A stretch of 64,000 nucleotides of DNA, from assembly GCA_018292915.2 (NCBI GenBank), contig JACVVK020000285.1, positions 794,875 through 858,874 on the forward strand, read 5' to 3'. Below the pieces are notes generated by a model. That model was not told the DNA's origin and searched no databases. It saw only the letters and a program-made list of their open reading frames with translations. This document shows positions 11,961 through 22,887 of the stretch, piece after piece. Position 1 is the stretch's first letter. Each line of letters starts with the position of its first letter. The stretch is from Batillaria attramentaria. Its lineage: Eukaryota; Mollusca; Gastropoda; Batillariidae. A program made the position numbers and the translations under genes.

Positions 11961-12168
11961 CAGTGTTGGGTGGGGGTGTGGGGCACATCTAAGAACATTC
12001 TGTTTCAGTCATTGCGGGTTCGTGATTATCATGGTTCACCTCTTCAGTCCGTCCTCGCACTACTTTGAACCGGCAATCGCACGTGCCTCACACAATTGGA
12101 GGACTCTCCTTGACGTGGTCCTCGCGCTTCACGCGACCAGGTGACAAGCTGGTAACTTGGCCTTGACG
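11961..12168 (+). repeat. Dispersed repeat, copy B (partner at 1120-1318)
   Basis: Matches 1120-1318 in direct orientation (CAGTGTTGGG start, ACGTGGTCCTC, CACGCGACCAGGTGACAAGCTGG). See copy A. Confidence 0.6.
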
Positions 12169-12950
12169 GATAAAGGGATTATGGGTCGCCTTATGCTGAC
12201 CAGATAACTCGGGCACCAAGCCAATGATAGCTCTTCGCTTGGCGTCCATGCCTCTACAGAACCGGTAAGGAATGGCAAATTTGTGGCGACTAAGAACAAT
12301 GGTAAAACCACAAAAAAGTCTAATTTGGTCAAAAGTAAGGGTGTGTGGGTGTTTGGGAGTTTAATGGTCAAGAATAACGTAGCGTTTACGGCGGCAAGCA
12401 TACTCTGGCAGTAACACTGACTGTGCATGTGAATAAGTCGCAGCAAGGGTTTCGTTCCATTCGAGAGGCTAGCGGACGATTTTTCCTCGCCATGTTTGAT
12501 TGCGTATTGACAACGTGACACATCACGTGGTGTCTAAAAAATAGTACCGGCGGTAAACAAACGTGCAGCAGACCGGCGACACAATCTACATAGACAGACG
12601 AAATGCTAAATGTGCTAGGGTATTAGACTCAAACTGCCAGACGTAGCGTCGCCAGCCGAGATCCGACGCGTTATACACCCTCTGTAGCCATGCTAGAAAT
12701 CTCAGAGGTAAATGTTGTTTGAACGGACACATACAAAAGGAAAAAGAAATCATCCTACATGTAGTCAGGCAGTGAGATGATAGTGTGGTATCGTTCTACT
12801 CATGATTACACTAAGTAAAGACAGCAATCTTACAATCACATACCACATCACTGTAGAAGATGCAAACATTTCTTGTATACGTCACCGACGATGCAAATAT
12901 TACTCAATTTTTCACCAAAACTTAAACTGCAGTTCGGGAGGGAAGCAAAA
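12169..12950. other. Non-coding stretch, no gene recognised
   Basis: Neither strand holds a recognisable domain or splice-bounded exon. A minus-strand open frame of about 130 codons (12129-12521) has no identifiable motif and overlaps repeat copy B. Confidence 0.5.
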
Positions 12951-12956
12951 CTGCCA

Positions 12957-13797
12957 CCATTTTTGTTTTGTCGTCATCATTAGCTTGCTTCACGTCCTAT
13001 GGTTTTTAGCCCTTAAGGACAAGTTGTTCCTGGTATGTGTCTTTGGCTGCTTGGCTTGGCGAGTGTCTTTGAGGTAGATAAGGGCTGTTTTGCTTTGATT
13101 TAAACATGGTTTTATTTCGCTGGTCAGGTCAGTTACACAAACAAATATTTAGGTGATGGCAAGAGGCCAGAAGCCTATATATATAGCCTCCGCCTGTGAA
13201 CACTCACAACGTCAGTATTACGGCGATACTGTCACAGCGTACAGCGTAATAATAACAGTGAAAAGACAGGAGAGGGGAGGAGGGAAAGTAAGAAGAGGAG
13301 AAAGTGAGAAGAAGAGAGAGGGAGGGGAAGGCAAGGTCAGGGGAGGGGGAATTGGTTCGGTTGGCGCAGCCGACAGACTGCCCGCGGCACAGTAAGTGCT
13401 TAAACTACTCATTACTGTATGGTAAAGCGCTGGCTGTTTATTATAAACTCATGTACAAATTTGAAGATTGTGAGGTTTTCTTGACTGTTTTGCTTTGCTT
13501 TGGGCAACGTCAGAGGTTCTCTGCTTAGGTTTCAGATGTCTGGTCTGAGTTGTTTTTCAGTGCCTCAGTCTGTTCTGTCATCCGTGCTTTAGCCTTTGGA
13601 TCATCACTGGGGTGTCCTTTCGCTCTTAGGTATTAATGTACATGTACAACCATTTTGTCAGATCTGATCTGACGATTGCGTCGGCCAGGATTCTCACTGG
13701 CCTATCGGCAAGTGCTTGGTGTGGCCTGAGGAAGTCTGCGGTCTTCAGTGAGTGTCTGTCTCTCAGGTCCCAGACTGGCTGGAGGCTGACAGGCAAG
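12957..13797 (+). repeat. Dispersed repeat copy 1, interrupted (partner 61200-61640, inverted)
   Basis: 12957-13075 and 13489-13797 together match the reverse complement of 61200-61640. Shared blocks include CTTAAGGACAAGTTGTTCCTGG, TTTGGGCAACGTCAGAGG (shortened here) and TTTGGATCATCACTGGGGTG. About 410 bp between the two parts, including a purine-rich tract at 13260-13350, is absent from the partner and is probably an insertion. The family is unknown; open frames across it are not conserved between copies. Confidence 0.6.
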
Positions 13798-13929
13798 CCT
13801 TCACAGCCATTCTTTTTTTTTTTTTGGTGTCTCGGTTGTCCACGACATACATGGAGAGATAGTGGCGTGGTCTCTGGTGATAAAGTCGAAACCAAGGTTA
13901 TTTCAGCGAAAACGATTTTTAGCCTCTAG

Positions 13930-14895
13930 CCATTTTTAGCGCCACTCGCCATCCGCGGAAAGTAATTTGCCCCCAATGTTATGGGGTATAGGCACATAAC
14001 GGTTACAATTACTAACCTCTCGCTATCACAGTTTTCACTCACCCAGGAACACATAGTTTGGACCTGTGGCTAAAGGTACGACCCCGACCTCTTAGCCACG
14101 TGACTAGGGTTAGTGACGAGAATGCCCCCCACCCCCACCCTCTCTCTCCCTCTGAGGTTGCCTATGGTGAACTCAGCTGCTTAATCAGTTTTATAGTTAA
14201 CGCTTAAAACGTTAGCGTGGCCACCTTCTACTGTCACACATTCACCCCCCCCCCCCCCCCCCCCCGCCTGCTCCCCCCCCCCCCGTCTCTAACCTCACCT
14301 CCTCCCCCCCCGCCTCCTCCACCCCCCCCCCCCCCCCCCCCGCCTCCTCCACCCCCCCCCCCCCCCCGTAACTACGTAAGGTGGTCTCACAACTTTCATT
14401 CCCCTTTCACATCACAGACAGTCAGAAAGGCACGCATGCAAAACGTCATTCACTCCCTTTCCTACACACAGGTAAACGGCGGTTCCTTTTTGACCTTTAT
14501 ACACAAATAGAATCAGACAACTAAACACTCACTCAATCAATACACTGAATTCACACGCAGTTACTAAAGACTTAATTACTTAGCTACTTTGACAAATGAC
14601 TAACACAGAAGTCTCAAGTTAACAAAAGTACCCCAGTTACCCTTCAAACATGTGCTTAAATAAGAAATATACTACAGCGCGGACATAACCATCCACAAAG
14701 ACACCATGTGAAACATAGGTATGTGTGCACTTACTGGCGCCGTTCCGGGAGGGGAGGGGTGGGGGTGCTAATTATCCAGTAATAGACTGCTACTGCAAAT
14801 CGAGTCTTCATACCTAGTGACGGCAGAAATTGGTCGTGTTGTTACTTACCTGATCGAGGTAAAACCGTTGAGAGAGGGAGAGAGAGAGAGAGTTG
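13930..14895. other. Poly-C rich and otherwise unremarkable stretch
   Basis: Long C runs at about 14244-14372, broken by GCCTCCTCC units, dominate the centre. Nothing else is recognised. Confidence 0.55.
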
Positions 14896-15053
14896 GGGTG
14901 TTTGGGAGTTTAGCGTCCTTTTCCACCAGTTTGATATCAAAGACAGGGCAACGAGAAAAAGGCCAGCAGAAATATTTGGCCCAAGCCGGGATTCGAACTC
15001 ACAACCCGAGCATTGAGAGTCCAACGCTATACTATTCTGCTATTCCAGCTCCC
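14896..15053 (-). repeat. tRNA-derived SINE (family 1), minus strand
   Basis: Minus strand: GGAGCTGGAATAGCAGAATA head, a B-box-like GGTTGTGAGTTCGAATCCC, and an end GACGCTAAACTCCCAAACACC. It is inserted in a (GA)n tract that continues on both sides (14874-14893 and 15054-15074), which hides the target duplication. Confidence 0.85.
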
Positions 15054-15199
15054 AGAGAGAGAGAGAGAGAGAGTATCCATTTCTGAGTTTCATTTCATCT
15101 AAATCAACAATGCGTTGCTGTGTGCCATTTTTCCGTTCCAGTTGTGGCAACCCCCCGCATTTTACATCTAGACATCTTGTGTGCTCTTCAGACATGCCC

Positions 15200-15780
15200 A
15201 CGATTTACAAATGAAATTTGCGCTTTATGCATGACTGCGTTTTACATGTACAATTTGTGCTTATGGTATGACTGCATTTTACATGTACAATTTGTGCTCA
15301 TCATATGACTGCATTTTACATGTACAATTTGTGCTCATCGTATGCCCGCATCTTACAGGTACAATTTGTGCTCATCAAATGCCCGCATCTTACATGTACA
15401 ATTTGAGCTTATCTTTTAAATTGTAATGTACCTCACTGTATGGATGTTTCTGCTTTTTTATGCCAACAGACATTTCACGTATACTCCACACAGTCTAGAT
15501 ACAAATGTTTTGAAACATAAAATTCACAAACAAAGAAGTTATGCAATCTAGCCCGCATCTTACATGTACAATTTGTGCAGTATGTAAAACTGTACTGTAC
15601 ACAAATTGTGTGTGTTTTACATCATTTAAGCCCCCCAAAACGTGTCACTGATATCCTAAACATTTTATTAAGTATAGTCTTGAAACAAGAAAGTTACAAA
15701 CAAACGAGTTATACAAGTAGACCGCATCTTACTGGTACAATTTGTGCTCAGGCTGCAGAAAAATGCCCGCGTTTTACATG
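15200..15780 (+). repeat. Minisatellite, about 37-bp unit
   Basis: Units of the form GACTGCATTTTACATGTACA followed by ATTTGTGCTCATC repeat about five times from 15200 to 15412. Solitary copies follow at about 15551-15577, 15720-15752 and 15765-15781, as if the array once extended further. Confidence 0.8.
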
Positions 15781-15857
15781 TTGAGTGCGAATGTGTGTGT
15801 GTGTGTGTGTAGCATTAGCAATGGCAAGAATGAAATCTGAACCACTGGACCAATGTC

Positions 15858-15898
15858 TTTTACCGTTGACAAATAAAGTTTCATTTCATTTCATTTCA

Positions 15899-15932
<34 letters not shown>
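15858..15932 (+). repeat. TTTCA pentamers and (CT)n tract, possible retroposon tail
   Basis: GACAAATAAAGTTTCATTTC leads into four TTTCA units and then (TC)n. An AATAAA followed by pentamer repeats is typical of LINE or SINE 3' ends; the upstream body is not recognised. Confidence 0.45.
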
Positions 15933-15936
<4 letters not shown>

Positions 15937-16027
15937 GCCTGATCGACACTTTCTGTCCAACGCTGGGTGTTCGCCCAGGGAACTGACATTCCTGCAAGAA
16001 AATATCACCGATGACGCTTTTTCAGGC

Positions 16028-16325
16028 AGGTTTATTAATAACCTCCCCTGATGCAACTTTTCTTTTTTAGGTAAATCTATTTTTAAAATAGTAATATGAC
16101 GGTTTATTAATAACCTCCACTGGCGCAACTTTTCTTTTGTTAAGGTAAATCTATTTTTAAAATAGTAATATGACGGTTTATTAATAACCTCCCCTGGCGC
16201 AACTTTTCTTTTTTAATGTAAATTTATTTTCAAAATAGTAATATGACGGTTTATTAACAACCTCCCCTGGCGCAACTTTTCTTTTTTTAAGGTAAATTTA
16301 TTTTTGAAATAGTAATATGACGATA
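16028..16325 (+). repeat. Four-copy tandem repeat, about 73-bp unit
   Basis: GGTTTATTAA starts units at about 16029, 16102, 16174 and 16247. Each unit contains CCTCCCCTGG(C)GCAACTTTTC, AGGTAAATCTATTTTTA and AATAGTAATATGAC. Confidence 0.88.
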
Positions 16326-16439
16326 ATTATATACTTATCAATCCATATATTTTTCTTGTCTTCAAAATGTTTCCAGTGGTCCTTTCTGTTTTGGTTTATT
16401 TCAATATTATTTCCTAACAGAAGGTCTTATATTGGACAA

Positions 16440-16580
16440 CATCCCCCCCCCCAAAAAAAAAAACAACAACAACAAAACCCAAGAACGAAACAGCAAAATT
16501 CCAGCATAAAAGGTTGTTGTTGTTGTTGTTGTTGTTGTTTGTTTGTTTGTTTGTTTGTTTGTTTGTTTGTTTGTTTCGAT
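16440..16580. repeat. Low-complexity tract: C/A runs, (GTT)n, (GTTT)n
   Basis: C and A homopolymers (16443-16465) are followed by (GTT)n (16513-16539) and (TTTG)n (16538-16577). Confidence 0.9.
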
Positions 16581-16599
16581 CAATTTTCATTTCATTCTT

Positions 16600-17544
16600 A
16601 TAGTAGCTGCACAAGCACCGATTTTCCGCGCTCGCAGGTCCGCAAGTTCAAGCTCAACCAATTAAATCGGCACGGAAGGGATGGGCATAGGTGGGTGGGG
16701 GTTACTGGGAGTGCGGGGACGCCGTCGCCACGCCACGCCACGCCAGCCAGTCGCCGCCCGCGCGCTGTGTGTGTGTGTCGTCTAACGCCAGGCCGGCAGC
16801 GCAGTCCGCCCAGTGCACGCTGGTATCGTGTGAACAGAAAATCCATTCGGCGAGCGTGCGAGCTCGCTGCACACGCGAGTGCCTCGCAGGCTCGCCACGT
16901 TTGATTTGGCTTTAAGTTTGGCCATCTGATGCGAGCCTCTCACGCTTACTTATTCGTTACGCGCTACACATTACGCCGCTGGTCGTGAGACACCTTGAAC
17001 GTTTTCATTGCAGTAAATCTGATGCTAAACTGGTGATTATTTCAATGCCGCGCGACAGGACTGGTTTGGGGTAGCTATATAGAAACACCCAGAAGAGCCC
17101 TTTTATTTACACGTGGGATGAACCACGTGACTTGAAGGTCGACGAGGAGAATGGATTACACGAAGAACAGGCATGTATCGTGAGCGAAAACCGGTACCAA
17201 AAAGCAGTTTTTTCTACAAACAAACAAACAAACAAACAGCTTGGTCACATGTAAAATTAGCACAGGGTAATCCTATTAGAAAAAGATTCCTTCTGGATTC
17301 CGCCAGTCGCTGTCAGCTAACGTCGTTGAAAATGACTGGCGTGAGATCACATGAAACAGGACTCATCTGATCCCAGATCCTTGAGGTCAGGCGCAGAGAA
17401 TCAGACAAATGTAGCGTAGTAATATCATAGTGTATTACCCACTGTAGAAGGGAGGGAACTCTCTGCTTGTGGGAGAGCCTATTTCCCCGCAATAACATGC
17501 GATGTACTCCGCCAGCGTTAAGTGCCCCGGGTCTAAGCAGCTTG
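16600..17544. other. GC-rich then mixed non-coding stretch
   Basis: 16690-16900 is GC-rich with a CCACG tandem near 16728-16745. The longest plus frame across it (from 16317) passes through simple repeats and has no domain. Nothing recognised up to the next SINE. Confidence 0.5.
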
Positions 17545-17715
17545 ACGGTGGGTGGGTGAGTAGGGGTTTAACGCCCTTTTCCGCCACAAAAGGTAGAAAG
17601 GTATCAAAGACTTGGCAACAAGGAAAAACTCACCACAAATATTCGGCTCCTACCCAAGATTCGAACCCACGACCCGACCACTGAAAGTCCAACGCTCTAC
17701 CGCTCCACTGTCTCA
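17545..17715 (-). repeat. tRNA-derived SINE (family 1), minus strand
   Basis: Minus strand: GAGACAGTGGAGCGGTAGAG head, GGTCGTGGGTTCGAATC B-box, and a tail ending GGGCGTTAAACCCC. The body is diverged. Confidence 0.8.
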
Positions 17716-17725
17716 TCACCCCTAA

Positions 17726-18124
17726 GGCCCGATGCACACGAGCGTCAGCGTCATGATGCCGAGCGGCGGATCTGACTCCCGGCGACAGTTTCAAGGCGCC
17801 GCCACGTGTGCATGACATCGGCGCCTGGCGACAGGCAACGGCATCAATGATGCCAGGCGGCGGAATCCTTTGACGCCGCGTATAGAACATGTCCTATTTC
17901 TGCTGCTGACGCCGCGCTGCAGACTTGGTTTCAGCCCTTCAGAAAGCAGTGTGGGTCAGCGCGTGCAGTGTGGGCTCAGCGAACAGGCCATGCAGGCGAA
18001 TGACGCCGAAGCCAAGTGTGCATGCAAACGGCGCACACCGCGTGCTGACGCGAGGCGTATGATGCGAGACAGCCTTCGCTGCTTGCTTCATGGTGCTGAC
18101 GCCGACGCTCGTGTGCATCGGGCC
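17726..18124 (-). mobile_element. Harbinger/PIF-type MITE, copy 2 (399 bp)
   Basis: Same GGCCCGATGC..GCATCGGGCC termini as 5609-6012, inverted relative to it, with a TAA duplication (17723-17725 and 18125-18127). It is about 400 bp of non-coding interior closely similar to copy 1. It sits directly between a SINE and the 32-bp minisatellite. Confidence 0.9.
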
Positions 18125-18127
18125 TAA

Positions 18128-19020
18128 GCAGCTTGAGGCTGGAAGTGCCCCGGATCAATGCAGCTTGAGGCTGGAATTGTCCAATGCAGTTTGAAGCTAG
18201 ACGTGGCCGGGGTCTAAGCAGCTTAAAGCCTATATGTTCGTAACGCCGCTGAGATAGAACACTGCCGCTTTCGAAGTGCTAAGGCTGTTTGCCAGATAGA
18301 AGGATGAAGTGGCCAGAGTCAGTATAGTTTGAGGTTGGAAGTGGCCAGGGTCAGTATAGCTTGAGGTTGGAAGTGGCCAGGGTCAATACAGCTTGAGGCT
18401 AGAAGTGGCCAGGGTCAATGCAGCTTGAGGCTAGAAGTGGCCAGGGTCAATGCAGCTTGAGGCTGGAAGTGGCCAGGGTCAGTATTGCTTGAGGTTGGAA
18501 GTGGCCAGGGTCAGTATAGCTTGAGGCTGGAAGTGGCCAGGGTCAGTATAGCTTGAGGTTGGAAGTGGCCAGGGTCAATACAGCTTGAGGCTAAAAGTGG
18601 CCAGGGTCAATACAGCTTGAGGCTGAAAGTGGCCAGGGTCAATGCAGCCTGAGGCTAGAAGTGGCCGGGGTGAAAATAGCTTGAGGTTGGAAGTGGGCGG
18701 GGTCAATACAGCTTGAGGCTGAAGTGGGCAGGGTCAGTATAGCTTGAGGTTGGAAGTGGCCAGGGTCAGTATAGCTTGAGGTTGGAAGTGGCCAGGGTCA
18801 ATACAGCTTGAGGCTGCAAGTGGCCAGGGTCAGTATAGCTTGAGGTTGGAAGGGGCCAGGGTCAATGCAGCTTGAGGCTAGAAGTGGCCGGGGTGAAAAT
18901 AGCTTGACGCTGGAAGTGGCCAGGGTCAATACAGCTTGAGACTGGAAGTGGCCAGGGTCAATACAGCTTGAGACTGGAAGTGGCCAGGGTCAATGCAGCT
19001 TGAGGCTAGAAGTGCCCGGG
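18128..19020 (+). repeat. 32-bp minisatellite
   Basis: About 25 units of GGCCAGGGTCA(A/G)TA(C/T)AGC followed by TTGAGGCTGGAAGT. The copies are regular from about 18305 and degenerate before that. One-base shortened units and a GTGAAAATAGC variant recur. Confidence 0.95.
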
Positions 19021-20045
19021 AATCAAACTAGCCGGGGAGAATATTAAGCTTATTACACCGGTACAAAATGTACCTGAGAGTACATGAAACCTTAAGCATG
19101 ACAGGATGGCGAAAACAAGACGAATTTATGGATTCACTGATCTTTCGAGTCAAGGTTATAGTTCTTCACAGGTTAACGGATGACGACCCACCTGCAGGCT
19201 AATCCCTCAATTTCAATATAAATTATGATGCCAAAACCCTGCACAAAACCAGATATGTAACTGCATGACCAGTAAAGCGTGACCCGTGTGTTAACCATAA
19301 AACATAATGTGTCTTTGAAGATGTCCCGGTGTCACCTGTAACTCAGATGTGACGCATTTGTCTTAAGGTTTAAAAAAAAACAGGAAAAAAAAGAGAGAAA
19401 AAACACTCATGCGTAAGCACAAGGGGGGGTCTGTTTGTGTAACTCGTCCATCACGGCCAATGATACATCAAATGCGTCCGACCTAGCAGTCTGAGTGGAT
19501 TGAATAGTATTCAACCGGATTGTTCGGTTAGGTTAGCTGTCCCTTACCCCCCTCCTCCCCCCCCCACCTCACCTTCTTCCTGCTCATTAACGCCGTCTCT
19601 AATTACATCTTGTGAGGTGGGACGTTGAAATTCAACTAACCAACCAAGCACAAAGGAGGTGGCCGGTGGTCTGGTGGGTTGGCTCGCTGCTCTTGCATTT
19701 CGTGTGGTGAGTTCGATCCCTACCCTAGGGAGGAGTATAACCAACCAATAAATAAATTAATTAATTAAAAGGTGTTTACTGCATCCTGTTTCTCCTGTCC
19801 GTGATAACTGGACCTGTGTGTGTGTGTGTAACTTCTCTATCACAACCCTCATGAACTTTTTTCACACACAGTCCATGATCTTCTGTCACCAAAGGATGGG
19901 TGTTGTGATGTTTTACTATTTTTCAATATTCTTTTCTGTTCTTTCCTCCCCCACTTTTTTTTTCACACACAGTCCATGGTCTTCTGTCACCAAAGGATGT
20001 GATGTTTATACTATAGTTTTCTGGTCCTTTTTCTCCCCCACCGTT
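19021..20045. repeat. Mostly unremarkable; local tandem duplication at 19860-20035
   Basis: Two copies of CACACACAGTCCATG(A/G)TCTT followed by CTGTCACCAAAGGATG lie about 105 bp apart (19864 and 19968). A B-box-like GGTGAGTTCGATCCC near 19706-19720 hints at another tRNA-derived repeat; I could not delimit it. Confidence 0.5.
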
Positions 20046-20103
20046 TTATTTTATTTTATTTTATTTTATTTTATTTTATTTTATTTTATTTTATTTTATT
20101 TTT
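20046..20103 (+). repeat. (TTTTA)n microsatellite
   Basis: Eleven or so uninterrupted TTTTA units. Confidence 0.95.
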
Positions 20104-20173
20104 TCCCGCGCCGTGTATGTCAGTATGTCAGCAGAGTTACCTTTTGTTTGTTAAAGTTATGTCCCATTTGTTT

Positions 20174-20222
20174 ATGTCCTGAGGAAGGCGAAAGCCGAAA
20201 CGTTGACCCGTGCCGTCCTTTG
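20174..20222 (+). ncRNA. Hammerhead-core-like motif (possible Penelope-type relic)
   Basis: CTGAGGA (20179-20185), a GGC-GAAA-GCC stem-loop (20187-20196) and GAAAC (20197-20201) reproduce the CUGANGA / stem II / GAAA order of the hammerhead catalytic core. ACG (20200-20202) can pair with a downstream CGU before a C, as stem III would. Stem I pairing is poor, so self-cleavage is doubtful. Penelope-like retroelements are known to carry such cores; the link here is inference. Confidence 0.35.
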
Positions 20223-20529
20223 TGAAAGTTAAGTGGTTTCTGTCCCTCTTATGTCGCTTTTATTTGCTTTTCTCTATCACAGTCAAGGATGCATTAAATG
20301 TGGCCAGCCTAACAGGTCAAAGAGTACAAATGAACGAAGCCTCAAAATGCCTATATATTCCCTATTAAACTCAGGCATCATTGTCACCCCTAAAAAATGC
20401 TTCAATCTACAAACAAAAATTACCATGTACAGGCCATTCAAGGGCACGTACCTGACAGGAGTTGAAAAAAATGTGAATGTCTCCTTTCCGCTCAGGCCTC
20501 ACTGGTGTAATGCTGGTCTACTTTCCCAT
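20223..20529. other. Non-coding stretch, no gene recognised
   Basis: No exon-like segment or repeat family recognised between the hammerhead-like motif and the next SINE fragment. Confidence 0.45.
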
Positions 20530-20645
20530 TTAGGCCACTGGCGCCAAATATTAAATTATTTTGTGCTGGCCTTTTCCTCGTTGCCCCGTCTTTGATATCA
20601 CCCTTACGTGGTGGAAAAGGACGTTAAACTCCCAAACACCCCCTC
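20530..20645 (+). repeat. SINE family 1 fragment (3' part)
   Basis: Retains CTGGCCTTTTCCTCGTTGCC, CGTCTTTGATATCACCC and GGACGTTAAACTCCCAAACA. The tRNA-like head is missing. Confidence 0.8.
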
Positions 20646-20883
20646 GCCTCCCCTCCCTTCCCCAACAGGCGAACTATACCAACTGAGCAACAGTAAGAGT
20701 ACAAAAAAAAAAAGAAGTGATATACATGTGACAATCAATTTCTTTCATTGACGATGTGTCAAAAGGAAACGGATATGTGCGCCGAGCTGTCTACTATACC
20801 TCTTAAAGTACGAAGGCATACTTTTTATGCACTCGAAGCCCGTTCAGTTTTGCCTGGAGACAAACTGTGTGAAGTACAAGAAA

Positions 20884-21526
20884 GGGTGGGGTGGGTGTCC
20901 GGGAGTTTAACGCCCTTTTTCATCACGTGTGAGTGAAATCAAAGACGGGGGCAACGAGAAACAGGCCTGCAGGTCACAGAATACAATGGGTTTTTTGTTT
21001 GTTTGTTTCTTTCTTTCTACTGCTCTCTGGCTCCTACAAATGTCAGACAGCACAAGTCCTTGAAAACGATTTTGAAAACCAAAACACACAATGGTTTCCA
21101 GAAGCAACTCATGTCCGCAAGCTGCATGCCAAAAATTAAGCCTGGACAGCGTAATTTTCATGCTCTGCCGGTGTGGCGTCCTTCCCGACCCCGTAAACAA
21201 AACTGTGCACTCTGTTATTCGTGCCCTGGCACACGCCCAAGGATATGGCCAAATATAGGTCACCCCTCAAGTCAACACTCCCATTTTTCTACACATCAAA
21301 CATCCCTCTTTTCACCCATACTAAAAATGCTCTTTTAGCAACCCACAAAAACACAGGGAAAAAGGGAAAAAGTCATGTTAATAGTGCAGGTCCTTTTACT
21401 TCCTTGCCTGCCTTATTTGAATTATGTTCTGTGACCTGCACAATATTTAGCCCCAGCCAGGATTCGAACTCACCACCCGAGCATTGAAAGTCCAACGCTC
21501 TAGCATTCGGCTATCCCGGCTCCCCC
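20884..21526 (-). repeat. SINE family 1 with intact 15-bp target duplication, split by a transposon
   Basis: The minus-strand SINE is split into 21441-21526 (head, with a TTCGAATCC B-box) and 20884-20971 (body and tail). It is bounded by the direct repeat GTGAAGTACAAGAAA (20869-20883 and 21527-21541), which proves target-primed insertion. The gap is filled by the inverted-repeat element 20972-21436. Confidence 0.92.
20972..21436. mobile_element. Non-autonomous DNA transposon inside the SINE (465 bp)
   Basis: Termini GGTCACAGAA and TTCTGTGACC are perfect inverted repeats. They are flanked by a 4-bp direct repeat TGCA (20968-20971 and 21437-21440) that restores the SINE sequence when one copy is removed. 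There is no coding capacity. A 4-bp duplication fits few superfamilies; I do not assign one. Confidence 0.82.
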
Positions 21527-21600
21527 GTGAAGTACAAGAAAAAAGGGCGACTGTGCAGTAGCATTTATAACAATACATTTCTATATTGCAAAATTCAGAG

Positions 21601-21665
21601 AAATCAAGTCAAGTCAAGTCAAGTCAAAGTTTATTTCAAAACCCCGTTGGGGGTACATGAAACAA
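21601..21665 (-). repeat. LINE 3'-end-like segment with TTGAC pentamers
   Basis: On the minus strand, CCCCAACGGGGTTTTGAAAT is followed by AAACTTTGAC and repeated TTGAC units. A short terminal hairpin plus oligomer repeats is the usual 3' end of CR1/RTE-type LINEs. Only the tail is visible. Confidence 0.45.
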
Positions 21666-21949
21666 GAAATTAACATATACATCAAGCTCACCACAGCCGA
21701 CAGCCGACAGCCCATTGGCTAGTGACTCACGCGTAAATAGTGAACTTAAAATCGTGCTCGATACCTCACCATCATATCGTAAAATGGCGTAGGTGTCTGT
21801 GCAATCCACGACGCTTAGACCCTTGTACCATGTTATGAGTGTGGCTGTGGGTGTGTGTTTTGTTTGTGTTTTATTTGTATGCTGAAAGATAACAGCTGTA
21901 TTGTTTGTTTGTTTTTAAGAAGGTTGAGTGAGACAGAGAAGTTGCCACC

Positions 21950-21960
21950 GCAGGGGCTCC

Positions 21961-22007
<47 letters not shown>

Positions 22008-22325
22008 GAGTATCTTTTTGTCTCCCCCCCCCCCGGAAAATCAGGTGACTATGGCAAGAGGGGGGGGGGGCAAAGCCATGGTCTTGCCCCCCCCCCCCTT
22101 CCCCTACCCCACCCCTCTTCCTGCTCTCTCCCTCATCCCACCCAAGAGAGAACTCCGTTTAGTCGTTGCATGAAATATCAAAACGACTTGGCAGAAAGTC
22201 GTCTGATAATCACTTTCGCGGCCATTCGGCTATACTTAACTTAGGTTTTGAGCCGACCTTTTCCGTTCCCCCCTCCCGCCTCTGAGATTCTGCCCCCCCC
22301 CCCCCCCCCCCCCATCTTCCGGCGC
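21950..22325 (+). mobile_element. Poly-G/C-rich inverted-repeat element, copy A
   Basis: Matches the reverse complement of 60103-60422: GTATCTTTTTGTCTCCCC, CCGGAAAATCAGGTGACTA, TCACTTTCGCGGCCATTC, GAGCCGACCTTTTCCG and CTTCCGGCGCC appear in the same order. Ends resemble GGGGCNCCNGAA and its inverse, suggesting a MITE. Long G and C runs (21967-22006, 22293-22313) are part of the element. Confidence 0.65.
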
Positions 22326-22672
22326 CATATTGTGTTTTAGTAATATAAATCTGTTTTCCGTGATCCAGAAGTTTCTATTGTTTTCACGAAAATTCTAGAA
22401 GTGGTGACCTTGTTTTGACTGTAGCCAATTTCGCCACGGGAGGCGGTAGGCATGTAGGGTCAAGGTCTGAGATTTCGTGCAAATCGCTGTGTTATGACTT
22501 GTTTACGATTAGAAGATGTTATATAACGCGCCTAGATTCGGCGGGCGTGTACTCGATAATTCTGGATTCTTCTCAAGTTTTTCAAATAGTAATGAGGTGA
22601 TTTTTGATTGGTTCCTTCATAATAGAGGTTCAGAATGAGCTAGACCGCTATGACTGTATATAAGAGTCTGAG

Positions 22673-22673
<1 letters not shown>

Positions 22674-22721
<48 letters not shown>

Positions 22722-22815
22722 ATGGTTGACAGGGGCGGCGGTGGTCTCGTTGGGGAGGGTGTCGTTATGGACAGGTATTCTCGGTGGCGCCGCGACCACC
22801 ACCTTGACAGAGTTA

Positions 22816-22887
<72 letters not shown>

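Noticed and set aside
12955..13077. Possible conserved protein segment (KDKLFL..VFGCLA) shared with 61312-61632
   Set aside because: Both copies belong to a non-coding dispersed repeat; frames break at different points and flanks diverge as DNA.
16317..16904. 195-codon plus-strand frame
   Set aside because: Passes through poly-A/C, (GTT)n and (GTTT)n tracts; no recognisable domain.
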